A DNA stretch of 64,000 bases from Azohydromonas aeria (GCF_009760915.1 NZ_VIDQ01000001.1:296596-360595); one strand, 5' to 3'; positions 20,468-30,784 are shown, numbered from the stretch's first letter. Numbers and translations: made by a program. Notes: generated from the sequence alone by a model not told the origin.

Positions 20468-21528
20468 CTTCCCTGCAGCACGCCCCGGTGGTGCTCGACA
20501 TCGCCGGCCTGGCGCTGGACGACGCCGATCGCCGCCGCCTCCAGCACCCGCTCACCGGCGGGCTGATCCTGTTCGCCCGCAACTGGGAAAGCCGGCGCCA
20601 GCTCACCGAGCTGACCGCCGAGATCAAGAGCCTGCGCCCGGACGTGCTGATCTGCGTGGACCACGAGGGCGGCCGCGTCCAGCGCTTCAGGACCGACGGT
20701 TTCACGCACCTGCCGCCGATGGCGCGCCTGGGCGAGCTGTGGATGCGGGACGCCATGGCCGCCACCGACGCCGCCACCGCCGCCGGCTACGTGCTGGCCT
20801 CGGAGCTGCGTGCCTGTGGCGTGGACTTCAGCTTCACGCCGGTGCTGGACCTGGACTACGGCCAGAGCGCCGTCATCGGCGACCGGGCCTTCCACCGCGA
20901 CGCGCGAGTGGCCGCGCTGCTGGCCAAGAGCCTCATGCACGGGCTGCTGCTGGCCGGCATGCAGGCCTGCGGCAAGCACTTCCCCGGCCACGGCTTCACC
21001 CACGCCGACTCGCACACCGAGGTGCCGGTCGATAAACGCTCGCTGCGGGCGATCCTGGCCGAGGACGCCAAGCCCTACGAATGGCTGTCCACCGGGCTGG
21101 GCTCGGTGATGCCGGCGCACGTGATCTACCCGAAGGTGGACGCGCGCCCGGCCGGCTTCTCGGCGAAGTGGCTGCAGGACATCCTGCGCGGCCGCCTGGG
21201 TTTCACCGGTGCCGTGTTCAGCGATGACCTGAGCATGGAAGGCGCGCGGCGCCTGGACGGCGCAGTCGTGAGCTACACCGACGCCGCGGTGGCGGCGCTC
21301 ACCGCCGGCTGCGACCTGGTGCTGCTGTGCAACCAGTCGCTGGACGGCGGCGCGGCGGTGGACGAACTGCTCGACGGGCTGCAGGCCGCGCTGGAGCAGG
21401 GCGCCTGGCAACTCGACCCCGACAGCGAGGCGCGCCGCGTGGCGCTGCTGCCGCAGGGCGCGCCGGTGCCGTGGGACGACCTGATGCACCAGGCGGTGTA
21501 CCAGCGGGCGCTGGAGCGGCTGCCCTGA
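20464..21528 (+). CDS. nagZ: Beta-N-acetylhexosaminidase NagZ
   Basis: NagZ removes N-acetylglucosamine from muropeptides in the cytoplasm during cell-wall recycling. The 354-residue GH3 protein has [26 protein letters not shown] (the flexible loop carrying the His of the catalytic Asp-His pair) and [10 protein letters not shown] with the nucleophile Asp. It is single-domain, as in Gram-negative NagZ. It is the last gene of the rightward run; the rne terminator lies 29 bases beyond. Confidence 0.95.
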   Translation: MTSLQHAPVVLDIAGLALDDADRRRLQHPLTGGLILFARNWESRRQLTELTAEIKSLRPDVLICVDHEGGRVQRFRTDGFTHLPPMARLGELWMRDAMAATDAATAAGYVLASELRACGVDFSFTPVLDLDYGQSAVIGDRAFHRDARVAALLAKSLMHGLLLAGMQACGKHFPGHGFTHADSHTEVPVDKRSLRAILAEDAKPYEWLSTGLGSVMPAHVIYPKVDARPAGFSAKWLQDILRGRLGFTGAVFSDDLSMEGARRLDGAVVSYTDAAVAALTAGCDLVLLCNQSLDGGAAVDELLDGLQAALEQGAWQLDPDSEARRVALLPQGAPVPWDDLMHQAVYQRALERLP

Positions 21529-21557
21529 GCCGCAGGCTCAACCGGCCGGCATGAAAA

Positions 21558-21589
21558 AACGCCGCCGGGGCGCAAGCCCCGGCGGCGTT
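21558..21589 (-). terminator. Intrinsic terminator of rne (may also serve nagZ)
   Basis: A perfect 14-bp stem (21558-21571 with 21576-21589) and a four-base loop lies between the convergent nagZ and rne. On the minus strand it is followed by a run of six U, so it is a full terminator for rne. On the plus strand the tail is only T-containing. Confidence 0.85.
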
Positions 21590-21633
21590 CGTCCTTGAGC
21601 GCGTCCGGCCCGGTCACCCGGGCCGTCGCCGCA

Positions 21634-24600
21634 TCACTGCACGGCGGTTTCCAGCTCGAAAGGCAGCTTCACCTGGGTGAGGTCCTTGCGCGTCTCCACC
21701 AGTACCAGCGGACCCTCGTCCACCAGCACCACCGGCTTGATCACGCGCGGCACGTGCACCGGCGGCGGCTCGTTGGCGATGGCTTCCTGCGCGGCGCGCA
21801 CCTTCTCGGCGTCGGAGTGCACCCACTGCAGCCCGGCCGACTCGGCCAGCGCCTGCAGCTCGGTCAGCGGCAGCTCGAAGGGCTCGGCGGCAGGCACCGC
21901 TTCGGCGTCGGCATGCGGCGCCAAGCGGTCGCCTTCGGGCGGCGTCGCCTCGGGCAGCACCGGCAGCACGCCCACCGGCTCCTCCTCGCCCACGGGGGCG
22001 TGGTCGGCGGCCGCCGCGGAGACGGCGCCCTCGGCCATGGCCGCGGCGGCGATGGCGTCAGCGGCGGCGTCGGCAGCCACCGGCTCGCGCTCGCGGCGCG
22101 GGCGGCGGCGGCGGCGCGTGTCGGCCTCGCCAGTCTCTTCGGCAGCCACGGGAGCGGCCTCGGCGCCTTCGCCCGCCGCCGGAGTCACGGCGGTGTCACC
22201 CATGACCTCGCCACCCTCGGCCGCGACGGCCTCGGCCATGGCCTCGGCGGCATCGCCCTCGGCGCGCAGCTCGTCACGGTCGCGGCCACCACGGCGGCGG
22301 CGACGGCGGCGGTTCTGCTCGGCCTGCGCGTCCAGGTCCAGCTCGTCGCCGGCAGCCACCGGCGGCAGCTGCTCCGGCGCGCTCTCGATCAGCTCGGCCG
22401 CGACGGCCAGCGGATCCTCCTGCAGCGGCGGCGGCGTCACCGGCTCGGCACGCGGGCCGCGGCGGCCCTCGCCACGCTCCGGACGCTCGGCGCGTTCCGG
22501 GCGCTCGCCGCGCTCGGCACGCTCAGCCCGCTCGGGACGGTCCTCGCGTTCCACGCGCTCGGCACGCTCCGGACGCTCGGCGCGCTCGGCACGCTCCGCG
22601 CGCTCGCCACGCTCCGGGCGCTCCGCGCGTTCGACGCGCTCGCCGCGCGGCGGACGTTCGCCGCGCTCGGCGCGCGGCTCGAAGCCGTTGACGCTCTCGA
22701 CGGCTTCGGCACGGCGGCCGCGCTCGCGCTCGCCGCCATTGCGGCCCTCGCGGCCTTCGCGGCTGTCACGGCCTTCGCGGAACTCGCCGCGCGCCTCGCC
22801 GTTGCGGCGCGACTCCTCGGGGCGGGCGCGGCTGCCGTCGCGGCGGCCACCACGCTCGCCGCGCTCGCCACCGCGCTCGGAGCGTTCGCCACGCTCACCG
22901 CGCTCGCGGCGGCGCGTCTCGCGCGCCTCGGGGAAGGGGTAGCCCTGGGCCGCGGACGCGGCCGGGGCGGCCGCCGGGGCCGCCACGCCGGCGGCGGATG
23001 CCACCGGGGCGCTGCCGCCCGTCTCCACGCCGAAAAGGCGCTTGACCCAGGCGAAGAAGCCGCCGCCCGCGGCCTGCGCGGCCGGCGCGGGCGCCGCCAC
23101 GGGCGCGGGCGCCGGAGCGGCCGCCACCGGGGCCGGCGCGGGCGCGGGCTTCGGCGGCGCCACCGGCGCGGTGGTGTCGGGCAGGATGCCCTTGATCACC
23201 GGCTCCTGCTTGGGCTTCGTCTTCTCGCGCCGCGTGATCCCGACCTCGTCGTCGGGCTCCTCGATCATCGTGTAGCTGGCCTGCAGGTTCTCCAGGCGCG
23301 GGTCGTCGTGGCGCAGCCGCTCCAGCTTGTAGTTGGGCGTCTCCAGGTGCTTGTTGGGCACCAGCAGCACGGTGACGCGCTGCTTGAGCTCGATCTTGGT
23401 GATCTCGGTGCGCTTCTCGTTGAGCAGGAAGCTCGTCACCTCCACCGGCACCTGCACGTGCACGGCGGCGGTGTTCTCCTTCATCGACTCCTCCTGGACC
23501 ATGCGCAGGATCTGCAGCGCGGACGATTCGGTGTCGCGGATGTGGCCCGTGCCGTTGCAGCGCGGGCAGGTGATGTGGCTGCCCTCGCTCAAGGCCGGGC
23601 GCAGGCGCTGGCGCGAGAGTTCCAGCAGCCCGAATTTGGAGATGGAGCTGAACTGCACGCGGGCGCGGTCCTGGCGCAGCGCGTCGCGCAGCCGCTGCTC
23701 GACCTCGCGGCGGTTCTTGGACTCCTCCATGTCGATGAAGTCCACCACGATCAGCCCGCCCAGGTCGCGCAGCCGCATCTGGCGCGCGATCTCGTCGGCG
23801 GCTTCGAGGTTGGTGCGGGTGGCGGTCTCCTCGATGTCGCCGCCGCGCGTGGCGCGCGCGGAGTTGACGTCGATGGCCACCAGCGCCTCGGTGTGGTCGA
23901 TGACGATGGCGCCGCCCGAAGGCAGGTTCACGGTGCGGGAGAAGGCCGTCTCGATCTGGTGCTCGATCTGGAAGCGGCTGAACAGGGGCGCGTCATCGCG
24001 GTAGCGCTTCACACGTGCGGCCGTCTCCGGCATCACGTGGTTCATGAACTGCTGCGCTTGCTCGAAGATGTCGTCGGTGTCGATCAGGATCTCGCCGACG
24101 TCCGCGGTGAAGTAGTCGCGGATGGCGCGGATGACGAGCGAGCTCTCCTGGTAGATCAGGAACGCGCCCTTGCCCGACTGCGCGGCGCCGTCGATGGCGC
24201 TCCACAGCTTGAGCATGTAGTTCAGGTCCCACTGCAGCTCGGCGGCCGAGCGCCCGATGCCCGCGGTGCGCGCGATCAGGCTCATGCCCTTCGGGTGCTC
24301 CAGCTGGTCCATCGCCTCCTTGAGCTCTTCGCGGTCCTCGCCCTCGATGCGCCGGCTCACGCCGCCGCCGCGGGGGTTGTTGGGCATGAGCACCAGGTAG
24401 CGCCCGGCCAGGCTCACGAAGGTGGTCAGCGCCGCGCCCTTGTTGCCGCGCTCTTCCTTTTCCACCTGCACGAGCAGCTCCTGCCCCTCGCGGATGACGT
24501 CGCTGATCCTCGCGTTCTTGACCTCGGCGCCTTCCTTGAAGTACTGGCGCGAGATCTCCTTGAACGGCAGGAAGCCGTGGCGGTCCTCGCCGTAATCGAC

Positions 24601-24771
24601 GAAACAGGCTTCCAGCGACGGTTCGACGCGGGTGACGACGGCCTTGTAGATGTTGCCTTTTCGCTGCTCGCGTCCTTCGATCTCGGTCTCGAAGTCGAGC
24701 AGCTTCTGGCCGTCGACGATCGCCAGCCGCCGCTCTTCGGGCTGCGTGGCGTTGATCAGCATGCGCTTCAT
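21634..24771 (-). CDS. rne: Ribonuclease E
   Basis: RNase E is the main endoribonuclease for mRNA decay and rRNA/tRNA processing and the scaffold of the degradosome. The 1045-residue protein begins [13 protein letters not shown]. It has the S1 domain ([22 protein letters not shown]), the catalytic Asp residues in [11 protein letters not shown] and VVDFIDME, and the zinc-link CPRCNGTG. The C-terminal half is disordered: Ala/Pro-rich, then a long Arg/Glu block of ERAERxER-like repeats (coded about 22450-22700), then acidic and RRRRRR segments. It ends with an [10 protein letters not shown] motif also found in related proteins. The ATG at 24771 has GGAG five bases upstream; a GTG at 24777 is rejected. 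Confidence 0.96.
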   Translation of the reverse strand: MKRMLINATQPEERRLAIVDGQKLLDFETEIEGREQRKGNIYKAVVTRVEPSLEACFVDYGEDRHGFLPFKEISRQYFKEGAEVKNARISDVIREGQELLVQVEKEERGNKGAALTTFVSLAGRYLVLMPNNPRGGGVSRRIEGEDREELKEAMDQLEHPKGMSLIARTAGIGRSAAELQWDLNYMLKLWSAIDGAAQSGKGAFLIYQESSLVIRAIRDYFTADVGEILIDTDDIFEQAQQFMNHVMPETAARVKRYRDDAPLFSRFQIEHQIETAFSRTVNLPSGGAIVIDHTEALVAIDVNSARATRGGDIEETATRTNLEAADEIARQMRLRDLGGLIVVDFIDMEESKNRREVEQRLRDALRQDRARVQFSSISKFGLLELSRQRLRPALSEGSHITCPRCNGTGHIRDTESSALQILRMVQEESMKENTAAVHVQVPVEVTSFLLNEKRTEITKIELKQRVTVLLVPNKHLETPNYKLERLRHDDPRLENLQASYTMIEEPDDEVGITRREKTKPKQEPVIKGILPDTTAPVAPPKPAPAPAPVAAAPAPAPVAAPAPAAQAAGGGFFAWVKRLFGVETGGSAPVASAAGVAAPAAAPAASAAQGYPFPEARETRRRERGERGERSERGGERGERGGRRDGSRARPEESRRNGEARGEFREGRDSREGREGRNGGERERGRRAEAVESVNGFEPRAERGERPPRGERVERAERPERGERAERAERAERPERAERVEREDRPERAERAERGERPERAERPERGEGRRGPRAEPVTPPPLQEDPLAVAAELIESAPEQLPPVAAGDELDLDAQAEQNRRRRRRRGGRDRDELRAEGDAAEAMAEAVAAEGGEVMGDTAVTPAAGEGAEAAPVAAEETGEADTRRRRRPRREREPVAADAAADAIAAAAMAEGAVSAAAADHAPVGEEEPVGVLPVLPEATPPEGDRLAPHADAEAVPAAEPFELPLTELQALAESAGLQWVHSDAEKVRAAQEAIANEPPPVHVPRVIKPVVLVDEGPLVLVETRKDLTQVKLPFELETAVQ

Positions 24772-25342
24772 GTGCACTCCTGCGGCCGCATCGATGGCGG
24801 CCGCCTCTCTCAGCGCCGCCCGTGTCCTCCACGAGCGGCTGTCCGATGCACGAGAGTCGTGGAAGAAGCGTCGGTCAGGAATCGCCCGGGGCCGGCATCA
24901 AGCAGGTGCCTGGCACGGCAGCGGGGCTGCGTGCGGCACAACAGCAAAACAAGCACCGAAGACGCATCTCCACGGCCCGTCGCCACCGGCGACAGGCAGG
25001 CCGGCGGCGACCACGCCGGTATCCCGGGGTCGCTTGGCGGTCAGTTCGAGGGGAGAGGGCGACGACATGCGCACGGCAACTGGACGCGGGATGCAGGGCC
25101 CGTCAGGCCTTGCACCCTTTAAAACCTTGTTCGGTCCCTGCCACACGGCAGGGGGGCTTCTTCTACGGTGTCTCTTCCGCCGTGCTGGGGGGCTGCCGGG
25201 TCACTTGGGGACCGGGCCCGCCGCCGCAGCGACCGCGTTGCATCACCGGGTTTTTGCGCTTGCGCGCGGCCGGTGCATGCTGCAGTGCCGGTAAACTGTG
25301 AAAAATCAAGCACTTACAACACACATGGGCCGACGCATTATA
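24772..25342 (-). promoter_or_regulatory. rne promoter (-10 at 25337-25342) and long 5' untranslated region
   Basis: On the minus strand 25342-25337 reads TATAAT, an exact -10 box, inside the first codons of rluC. Transcription from about 25330 would give an rne leader of roughly 560 nucleotides with no gene in it. In E. coli the rne leader is also long and mediates autoregulation by RNase E; similar feedback here is an inference from length alone. No -35 stands out at the correct distance. The stretch otherwise holds only GC-rich DNA with no supported open frame. Confidence 0.55.
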
Positions 25343-26338
25343 GGCGCCAATTCCGCAGCCCCGCAGCCGGCTGTCAATCCCCCGAAGGTCGCAGCCGCCC
25401 CGAGCGTGCAGCGCCTCACGGTGGACGAGGGCTCGCAGGGCCAGCGCCTGGACAACTTCCTGTTGCGCGTGCTCAAGGGCGTGCCCAAGACGCACGTCTA
25501 CCGCGTCATCCGCTCCGGCGAGGTGCGCGTCAACAAGGGCCGCGCCGGTGCCGACACGCGGCTGGAAATCGGCGACGAGGTGCGCGTGCCCCCGGTGCGG
25601 CTGCCCGCGCCCACGGCCGCGCCGCCGGTGCCCGCGCGCGAGTTCCCGCTGCTGTTCGAGGACGAGCACCTGCTCGTCATCGACAAGCCCGCCGGCGTGG
25701 CCGTGCACGGCGGCTCGGGCGTGAGCTTCGGCGTCATCGAGCAGCTGCGCCGCGCTCGGCCCGAAGCGAAATTCCTCGAACTGGTGCACCGCCTCGACAA
25801 GGAAACCTCCGGCCTGCTGCTCATCGCCAAGAAGCGAAGCGCGCTGACCGCGCTGCAGGACCAGTTCCGCGCCCGCGACACGGGCAAGACCTACGCCGCG
25901 CTGGTGACGGGCGCCTGGCCGGAGAAGCGCAAGGTCATCGACGTGGCGCTGCACAAGTACCTCGACGCCGCCGGCGAGCGCCGCGTGCGCGCCGTGGACG
26001 CCGACCATGCCGACGGCCGGCGTTCCATCTCGCTGGTGAGGATCGTCCAGCGTTTCGAGGCCTTCACGCTGCTGGACGTGACCATCAAGACCGGGCGCAC
26101 GCACCAGATCCGCGTGCACCTGGCCAACGAGGGTTGCCCGATCGCCGGCGACGACAAGTACGGCGACTTCGCCCTGAACCGCGCCCTGGCGCGCGGCGAG
26201 CGGGTGCCGGGGCTGCGCTTCGAGCGCATGTTCCTGCACGCGCGGCGCCTGGCCTTCGACCACCCGGCCAGCGGGGAGCGCATCGAGCTGGAGGCGCCGC
26301 TGCCCGAGGACTGCGCTCGCCTGCTGGAACGGCTCTGA
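25325..26338 (+). CDS. rluC: 23S rRNA pseudouridine synthase RluC (955/2504/2580 type)
   Basis: This 337-residue protein has an N-terminal S4 RNA-binding domain (QRLDNFLLRVLKGVPKTHVYRVIRSGEVRVN) and the RluA-family catalytic domain with HRLDKETSGLLLIAKK, containing the catalytic Asp, and the GRTHQIRVHLA motif near the C-terminus. Order and domain layout match RluC. A TAAACT at 25292-25297 could be the -10, giving a 20-base leader before the ATG at 25325. A GTG at 25298 would add nine residues but would begin upstream of that expected RNA start. rne-rluC divergence is conserved in proteobacteria. Confidence 0.93.
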   Translation: MGRRIIGANSAAPQPAVNPPKVAAAPSVQRLTVDEGSQGQRLDNFLLRVLKGVPKTHVYRVIRSGEVRVNKGRAGADTRLEIGDEVRVPPVRLPAPTAAPPVPAREFPLLFEDEHLLVIDKPAGVAVHGGSGVSFGVIEQLRRARPEAKFLELVHRLDKETSGLLLIAKKRSALTALQDQFRARDTGKTYAALVTGAWPEKRKVIDVALHKYLDAAGERRVRAVDADHADGRRSISLVRIVQRFEAFTLLDVTIKTGRTHQIRVHLANEGCPIAGDDKYGDFALNRALARGERVPGLRFERMFLHARRLAFDHPASGERIELEAPLPEDCARLLERL

Positions 26339-26393
26339 GATTCACATGGGCCGGCGCGAGCGTCCTGGCCCGATCCCTGCTGACACTTGCGTC

Positions 26394-27062
26394 ATGACCA
26401 CGAACCTGCCCCGCCGCTTCGACCTGATCGTCTTCGACTGGGACGGCACGCTCTTCGACTCCACCGCGCTGATCGTGCGCTGCATCCAGGACGCCTGCGC
26501 CGACCTGGGCGTGGCGGTGCCCTCCGACGAGGCCGCGGCCTACGTCATCGGCCTAGGGCTGCACGACGCGCTGCGCCACGCCGTGCCGGGCCTGCACCCG
26601 GAGCGCTATCCGGTGCTGGCGCAGCGCTACCGCTCGCATTACTTCGCACGCCAGCATGAGCTCAGCCTGTTCGAGGGCGCGCTGGAGATGCTGCAGGCGC
26701 TGAAAGGCCGCCACCACTGGCTGGCCGTGGCCACCGGCAAGGCCCGGCGCGGGCTGGACGAGGCACTGGCGCATTCGCAACTGGCGGGCCTGTTCGACGC
26801 CACCCGCACCGCCGACGAGACGGCCTCGAAGCCCGACCCGCGCATGCTGCTGGAGCTGATGCGCGAGTTCGGCGCGGAGGCCGAGCGCACGCTGATGATC
26901 GGCGACACCACGCACGACCTGCAGCTCGCCGCCAACGCCGGCACGCCCAGCCTGGCCGTGAGCTACGGCGCGCACGAGCCCGAGGCCTTCGCGGCGCACC
27001 GGCCGCTGGCGGTGCTGCATTCCGTGGCCGAGCTGCGGGGCTGGCTGATCGAGCATGCCTGA
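26394..27062 (+). CDS. HAD-superfamily hydrolase (phosphoglycolate-phosphatase-like)
   Basis: This 222-residue protein has HAD motif I FDWDGTLFDST, the motif II region VATGKARRG, and motifs III and IV KPDPRMLLELM and MIGDTTHDLQLAANAG. It is a subfamily IA phosphatase with an alpha-helical cap. Genes of this kind next to rluC are often labelled Gph-like, but substrate cannot be read from the sequence. The ATG at 26394 places motif I normally; a frame start at 26346 would add an unrelated extension. It overlaps the Rieske gene by eight bases. Confidence 0.85.
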   Translation: MTTNLPRRFDLIVFDWDGTLFDSTALIVRCIQDACADLGVAVPSDEAAAYVIGLGLHDALRHAVPGLHPERYPVLAQRYRSHYFARQHELSLFEGALEMLQALKGRHHWLAVATGKARRGLDEALAHSQLAGLFDATRTADETASKPDPRMLLELMREFGAEAERTLMIGDTTHDLQLAANAGTPSLAVSYGAHEPEAFAAHRPLAVLHSVAELRGWLIEHA

Positions 27063-27495
27063 CACGCCGCTGCCGCCTGCGCCAAGGCCGGTCCCGGACG
27101 CCGCCCCGCGCCGCCTGTGCGCCGGCGCCGACCTGGCTGAGAAGGGCAAGGCGGTCGTGTTCGACGTGCTGCTGTGGGGCCAGCGCGCCACGGCCTTCGC
27201 GCTGCGCTTCGACGGGGCGGTGGTGGCCTACGTGAACCGCTGCGTGCACGTGCCGGTGGAGATGGACTGGCAGCGCGGCGAGTTCCTGGACGCGGACCGC
27301 GAATGGATCCTCTGCTCCATCCACGGCGCGGCCTACGAGCCGGCCACGGGCCGCTGCGCCGGCGGGCCCTGCGGGCGCGGGCGGCTGCGGCCGGTGCGCG
27401 TCGAGGAAAGGAGCGAACAGGTGTATTGGTATCCTTGCGCCGACATCCGGCCGGTCGAGCCGGCTGAACCTTCCCCGAGAGAGCCCTCCCCATGA
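27055..27495 (+). CDS. Rieske [2Fe-2S] domain protein
   Basis: This 146-residue soluble protein consists of a single Rieske domain. Its cluster ligands are the CVH pair at about residue 62 and the CSIHG pair about 18 residues later, giving the C-x-H...C-x-x-H pattern. There is no signal peptide or membrane helix and no oxygenase domain, so it is a ferredoxin-like stand-alone Rieske protein. It overlaps the HAD gene and the SppA gene at both ends (ATGA with SppA at 27492). The partner redox enzyme is unknown. Confidence 0.82.
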   Translation: MPDTPLPPAPRPVPDAAPRRLCAGADLAEKGKAVVFDVLLWGQRATAFALRFDGAVVAYVNRCVHVPVEMDWQRGEFLDADREWILCSIHGAAYEPATGRCAGGPCGRGRLRPVRVEERSEQVYWYPCADIRPVEPAEPSPREPSP

Positions 27496-28496
27496 ACGAT
27501 GAAATCCGGCCCGGCGATGCGCCGGATGCGGCGCCTGTGCCCCGCCGCGACGCCGCGCCCACGCCGTCGCCGCGTCCGAGCTACGAAGCCGTGATGGAGC
27601 AGGTGGCGCGCGAGTTCGTGCGCGAACGCCGCAGCGAGCGGCGCTGGCGCATCTTCTTCCGGCTGGCCTGGCTGGGGCTGTTCCTGGCCATTGCCTGGGC
27701 GCTGCTGGCACAGCGCTCGCACGTCACCACGCCCAGCGGCCCGCACACGGCGCTGATCGAGGTGCGCGGCGAGATCGCCGTGGACTCCGAGGCCAATGCC
27801 GAGGACATGGTCGCGGCGCTGCGCACCGCGTTCCAGGACCAGGGGGCGAAGGCCGTGGTGCTGCGCATCAACAGCCCCGGCGGCTCGCCGGTGCAGGCCG
27901 GCATCGTCAACGACGAGATCCGCCGCCTCAAGGCGCTGCACAAGAAGCCGGTCTATGCCGTGGTGGAGGAGATGTGCGCGTCGGGCGCCTACTACATCGC
28001 CGTGGCCGCCGACGAGATCTACGTGGACAAGGCCAGCCTGGTGGGCTCCATCGGCGTGCTGATGGACGGCTTCGGCTTCACCGGGCTGATGGAGAAGCTG
28101 GGCGTGGAGCGCCGGCTGCTCACCGCGGGCGAGAACAAGGGCATGCTGGATCCGTTCTCGCCGCAGAACCCGCAGCAGCGCGCCTACGCGCAGGCCATGA
28201 TCGACCAGATCCACCAGCAGTTCATCAGCGTCGTCAAGGAAGGCCGCGGCCAGCGCCTGAAGGAGACGCCGCAGACCTTCTCGGGCCTGTTCTGGAACGG
28301 CGAGGACGCCGTGGCGCAGGGCCTGGCCGACCACTTCGGCAACCTCGACATGGTCGCGCGCGAGGTAGTCAAGGCCGAGGAGGTCATCGACTACACGCCC
28401 AAGGAGAACGTGGCCGAGCGCCTGGCCAAGCGCTTCGGCGCGGCGGTCGGCGCCGGGGCGGTCAAGGCGCTGCAAGCGTCGGTGAACCTGCGCTGA
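27492..28496 (+). CDS. Membrane-anchored S49 peptidase (SppA-like signal peptide peptidase)
   Basis: This 334-residue protein has a cytoplasmic Pro-rich start, one transmembrane helix at about residues 58-76 and a periplasmic S49 domain. The domain has INSPGGSP, the nucleophile Ser in EEMCASGAYYIA, and the segment around VDKASLVGSIGV where the catalytic Lys of the short SppA type resides. The length is that of the single-domain form. It probably digests cleaved signal peptides in the membrane. It is the last gene of the rluC run and is followed by a terminator shared with pqqE. Confidence 0.88.
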   Translation: MNDEIRPGDAPDAAPVPRRDAAPTPSPRPSYEAVMEQVAREFVRERRSERRWRIFFRLAWLGLFLAIAWALLAQRSHVTTPSGPHTALIEVRGEIAVDSEANAEDMVAALRTAFQDQGAKAVVLRINSPGGSPVQAGIVNDEIRRLKALHKKPVYAVVEEMCASGAYYIAVAADEIYVDKASLVGSIGVLMDGFGFTGLMEKLGVERRLLTAGENKGMLDPFSPQNPQQRAYAQAMIDQIHQQFISVVKEGRGQRLKETPQTFSGLFWNGEDAVAQGLADHFGNLDMVAREVVKAEEVIDYTPKENVAERLAKRFGAAVGAGAVKALQASVNLR

Positions 28497-28515
28497 CAGC
28501 CCGCCCTAGAAAGGG

Positions 28516-28541
28516 AAATGCCCGCTTCGGCGGGCATTTTT
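28516..28541. terminator. Bidirectional terminator between the SppA-like gene and pqqE
   Basis: AAATGCCCGC at 28516-28525 pairs with GCGGGCATTT at 28530-28539 around a TTCG tetraloop, with T residues on one side and A residues on the other. It separates two convergent operons. Confidence 0.85.
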
Positions 28542-28555
28542 CGTTGGGGCTCCGT

Positions 28556-29731
28556 TCAGGCCTTGAGCTTCTCGCTCAGCCGCCTCGAATTCCCCGGATC
28601 GCGGAACACCAGCGGCTGCTCGCGCACCGGCGTGCTCGCGCCGCTCTCGACGCGCTGCACCGCCTCCTGCACCAGGTGGTGGTGCGGGCTCTTGGCGCAG
28701 ACCGGGTCGGCGGCCTGGGCGTCGTGGGTGAGCATGTAGGCCTGGCAGCGGCAGCCGCCCAGGTCCTGCTCCTTGTGCTCGCAGCTGGCGCAGGGCTCCT
28801 TCATCCAGCCGGTGCCGCGGTAGCGGTTGAAGCCCTCGGAGTCGTACCAGGCGGCGCGGATGGAGCTGTCGCGCACGTTCGGGAAGGTCAGCCCGGGCAG
28901 CATCTTGGCCGTGTGGCAGGGCAGCACGTCGCCGTCGGGCGTGACGGTGATGAACATGCTGCCCCAGCCGTTGACGCACTTCTTGGCCCGGCCCTCGTGG
29001 TAGTCGGGCGCGACGAAGAACAGCTTCATCCGGTCGCCGAGCTTGGCGCGCCAGGCGTCCGTCACGGCCTCGGCGCGCTGGAGCTGCTCGCGCGTGGGCA
29101 GCAGCTGCTCGCGGTTCAGGAAGGCCCAGGAGTAGTACTGCGTGTTGGCCAGCTCGACGTACTCCGCGCCCAGCTCGTCGGCCAGGGCGATGATCGGGTC
29201 GATGTGGTCGATGTTGAGGCGGTGCAGCACCACGTTCATCACCATCGGCCAGCCCTGTTCCTTGATCAGCGCGGCGACGCGGCGCTTGAGGTCGAAGGTC
29301 TTGGTGTGGGAGAGGAAGTCGTTGACTTCCCTGGTGGAGTCCTGGAACGAGAGCTGGACGTGGTCCAGGCCCGCATCCTTGAGCGCCTTGGCGCGCTGCG
29401 GCGTCAGGCCCACGCCGGAGGTCAGCAGGTTGGTGTAGTAGCCCAGGCGGTGCGCCTCGGCGACGAGCTCTTCGAGGTCGTCGCGCAGCAGCGGCTCGCC
29501 GCCGGAGAAGCCGCACTGCACGGCGCCGAGCTCGCGGCCCTCGCGCAGCACGCGCAGCCAGTCGGCGGTGGAAAGCTCCTGGTCGTGCCGGGCGAAGTCC
29601 ACCGGGTTGTAGCAAAACACGCAGTGCAGCGGGCAGCGGTAGGTCACCTCGGCCAGCAGCCACAGCGGCGGGCCGGGGCGCGCCGCGGCCAGCGCGGCGC
29701 CGGTGGCGGGCAAGGGCGAGGCGGCGGACAT
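28556..29731 (-). CDS. pqqE: PQQ biosynthesis radical SAM enzyme PqqE
   Basis: PqqE joins the Glu and Tyr side chains of PqqA by a radical SAM reaction, the first step of PQQ synthesis. The 391-residue protein has the CPLHCVFC cluster motif near residue 33, the FSGGEPLLR motif and the C-terminal SPASM cysteines (CVNGWGS, CHTAKMLPG, CASCEHKEQDLGGCRCQ). The start ATG at 29731 overlaps the pqqD stop (TGATG), so synthesis is coupled to its partner PqqD. Upstream frames would enter pqqD. Confidence 0.97.
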   Translation of the reverse strand: MSAASPLPATGAALAAARPGPPLWLLAEVTYRCPLHCVFCYNPVDFARHDQELSTADWLRVLREGRELGAVQCGFSGGEPLLRDDLEELVAEAHRLGYYTNLLTSGVGLTPQRAKALKDAGLDHVQLSFQDSTREVNDFLSHTKTFDLKRRVAALIKEQGWPMVMNVVLHRLNIDHIDPIIALADELGAEYVELANTQYYSWAFLNREQLLPTREQLQRAEAVTDAWRAKLGDRMKLFFVAPDYHEGRAKKCVNGWGSMFITVTPDGDVLPCHTAKMLPGLTFPNVRDSSIRAAWYDSEGFNRYRGTGWMKEPCASCEHKEQDLGGCRCQAYMLTHDAQAADPVCAKSPHHHLVQEAVQRVESGASTPVREQPLVFRDPGNSRRLSEKLKA

Positions 29732-30018
29732 CAGGCGGCCTCCCACTCCAGCCAGCGCTGCTTGCCGGCGATTTCCATGAAGGCGAGCACGTCGCCCTGC
29801 AGGCCCTGCGCATTGAAGGCTTGCTCCAGCTCGGCCACGATCTGCGCCACGCTGCGCGTGCCGTCACAGCGCTTCAATATCTCGCCGCCGCTCTGGTTGA
29901 GCTTGACCATGCCTTCCGGGTAGAGCAGCACGAAGCAGTTCTGCACCTCTTCCCACTGCAGCCTGAAACCGCGGCCGATGCGCGGCACGGCGTCCAGCGC
30001 CGGCGTGCCCGTCGTCAT
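29731..30018 (-). CDS. pqqD: PQQ biosynthesis peptide chaperone PqqD
   Basis: PqqD binds the PqqA precursor and presents it to PqqE. The 95-residue protein contains the characteristic [20 protein letters not shown] segment and the C-terminal [17 protein letters not shown] helix. The ATG at 30018 overlaps the pqqC stop by ATGA, and the stop overlaps pqqE. PqqD and PqqE are separate proteins here, not fused as in some species. Confidence 0.95.
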   Translation of the reverse strand: MTTGTPALDAVPRIGRGFRLQWEEVQNCFVLLYPEGMVKLNQSGGEILKRCDGTRSVAQIVAELEQAFNAQGLQGDVLAFMEIAGKQRWLEWEAA

Positions 30019-30764
30019 TCGTTGACTCCGTAGCGCAGCGCCATGGCGTCGTTCATGGCCCACAGGATGTCGAGCTTGAACTGCAGGATCTCCAGCGCCC
30101 GCTCCTGCAGCGCGCGGGTGTTGAAGTGGTCCAGCGTGATGGCCAGGCCCTGCTCGACGTCGCGCCGCGCCTGGCTGACGCGGTTGCGGAAGTAGCTCAG
30201 GCCTTCGGGCTCGATCCAGCCGTAGTGCTGCGGCCAGGTCGCCAGGCGCTGCTTGTGGATCTCCGGAGCGAACAGCTCGGTCAGCGACGAGCACACCGCC
30301 TCCTGCCACGGCGCCTTGCGCGCGAAATTGATGTAGGCATCGACCGAGAAGCGCAGCGCCGGGATGACGTGGCGCAGGTCCGTGACTTCCTCGCGCGTGA
30401 GGCCCACGGCCTCGGCCAGCCGCAGCCAGGCCTCGATGCCGCCCGGGTCCTGGATGCCGCCGATCTCGAACCCGTCGTGGTCCAGGATGCGCTGCACCCA
30501 GCCGCGGCGCACCTCGCGGTCCGGGCAGTTCGCCATCACGTTGGCGTCCTTCACCGGAATCGCGATCTGGTAGTAGTAGCGGTTCGCCACCCAGCCGCGC
30601 ACCTGCTCCGGCGTGGCCTTGCCGGTGTTGAGCATCACGTTGAACGGGTGGTGGATGTGGTAGCTGCGCCCGCGCTCGCGCAACTTGGCTTCGAACTCCT
30701 CGCGGCTCCAGGCCGGGCGGCCGTCGAAGGGAGCGGGGGCTTGCAGCAGGATGTCGGCTCGCAT
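30015..30764 (-). CDS. pqqC: Pyrroloquinoline-quinone synthase PqqC
   Basis: PqqC carries out the final ring closure and eight-electron oxidation to PQQ. The 249-residue all-helical protein has [32 protein letters not shown], with the substrate-binding His and Tyr residues. It also has [28 protein letters not shown] and the C-terminal [20 protein letters not shown] helix. The start at 30764 gives the normal length and lies 20 bases after pqqB. Confidence 0.97.
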   Translation of the reverse strand: MRADILLQAPAPFDGRPAWSREEFEAKLRERGRSYHIHHPFNVMLNTGKATPEQVRGWVANRYYYQIAIPVKDANVMANCPDREVRRGWVQRILDHDGFEIGGIQDPGGIEAWLRLAEAVGLTREEVTDLRHVIPALRFSVDAYINFARKAPWQEAVCSSLTELFAPEIHKQRLATWPQHYGWIEPEGLSYFRNRVSQARRDVEQGLAITLDHFNTRALQERALEILQFKLDILWAMNDAMALRYGVNE

Positions 30765-30784
30765 GGTCGGGTGTGCGTCAGGTT

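Noticed and set aside
22450..22700. Repeats resembling a tandem-repeat or CRISPR array
   Set aside because: The units are short, degenerate, without spacers and in frame with the Arg/Glu block of RNase E.
21595..25122. Plus-strand open frame of about 1175 codons opposite rne
   Set aside because: Low-complexity Leu/Gly/Arg-rich translation; the minus strand has complete RNase E motifs.
25372..25377. TTGACA on the minus strand as -35 for rne
   Set aside because: It lies 29 bases from the TATAAT, too far for a sigma-70 promoter.
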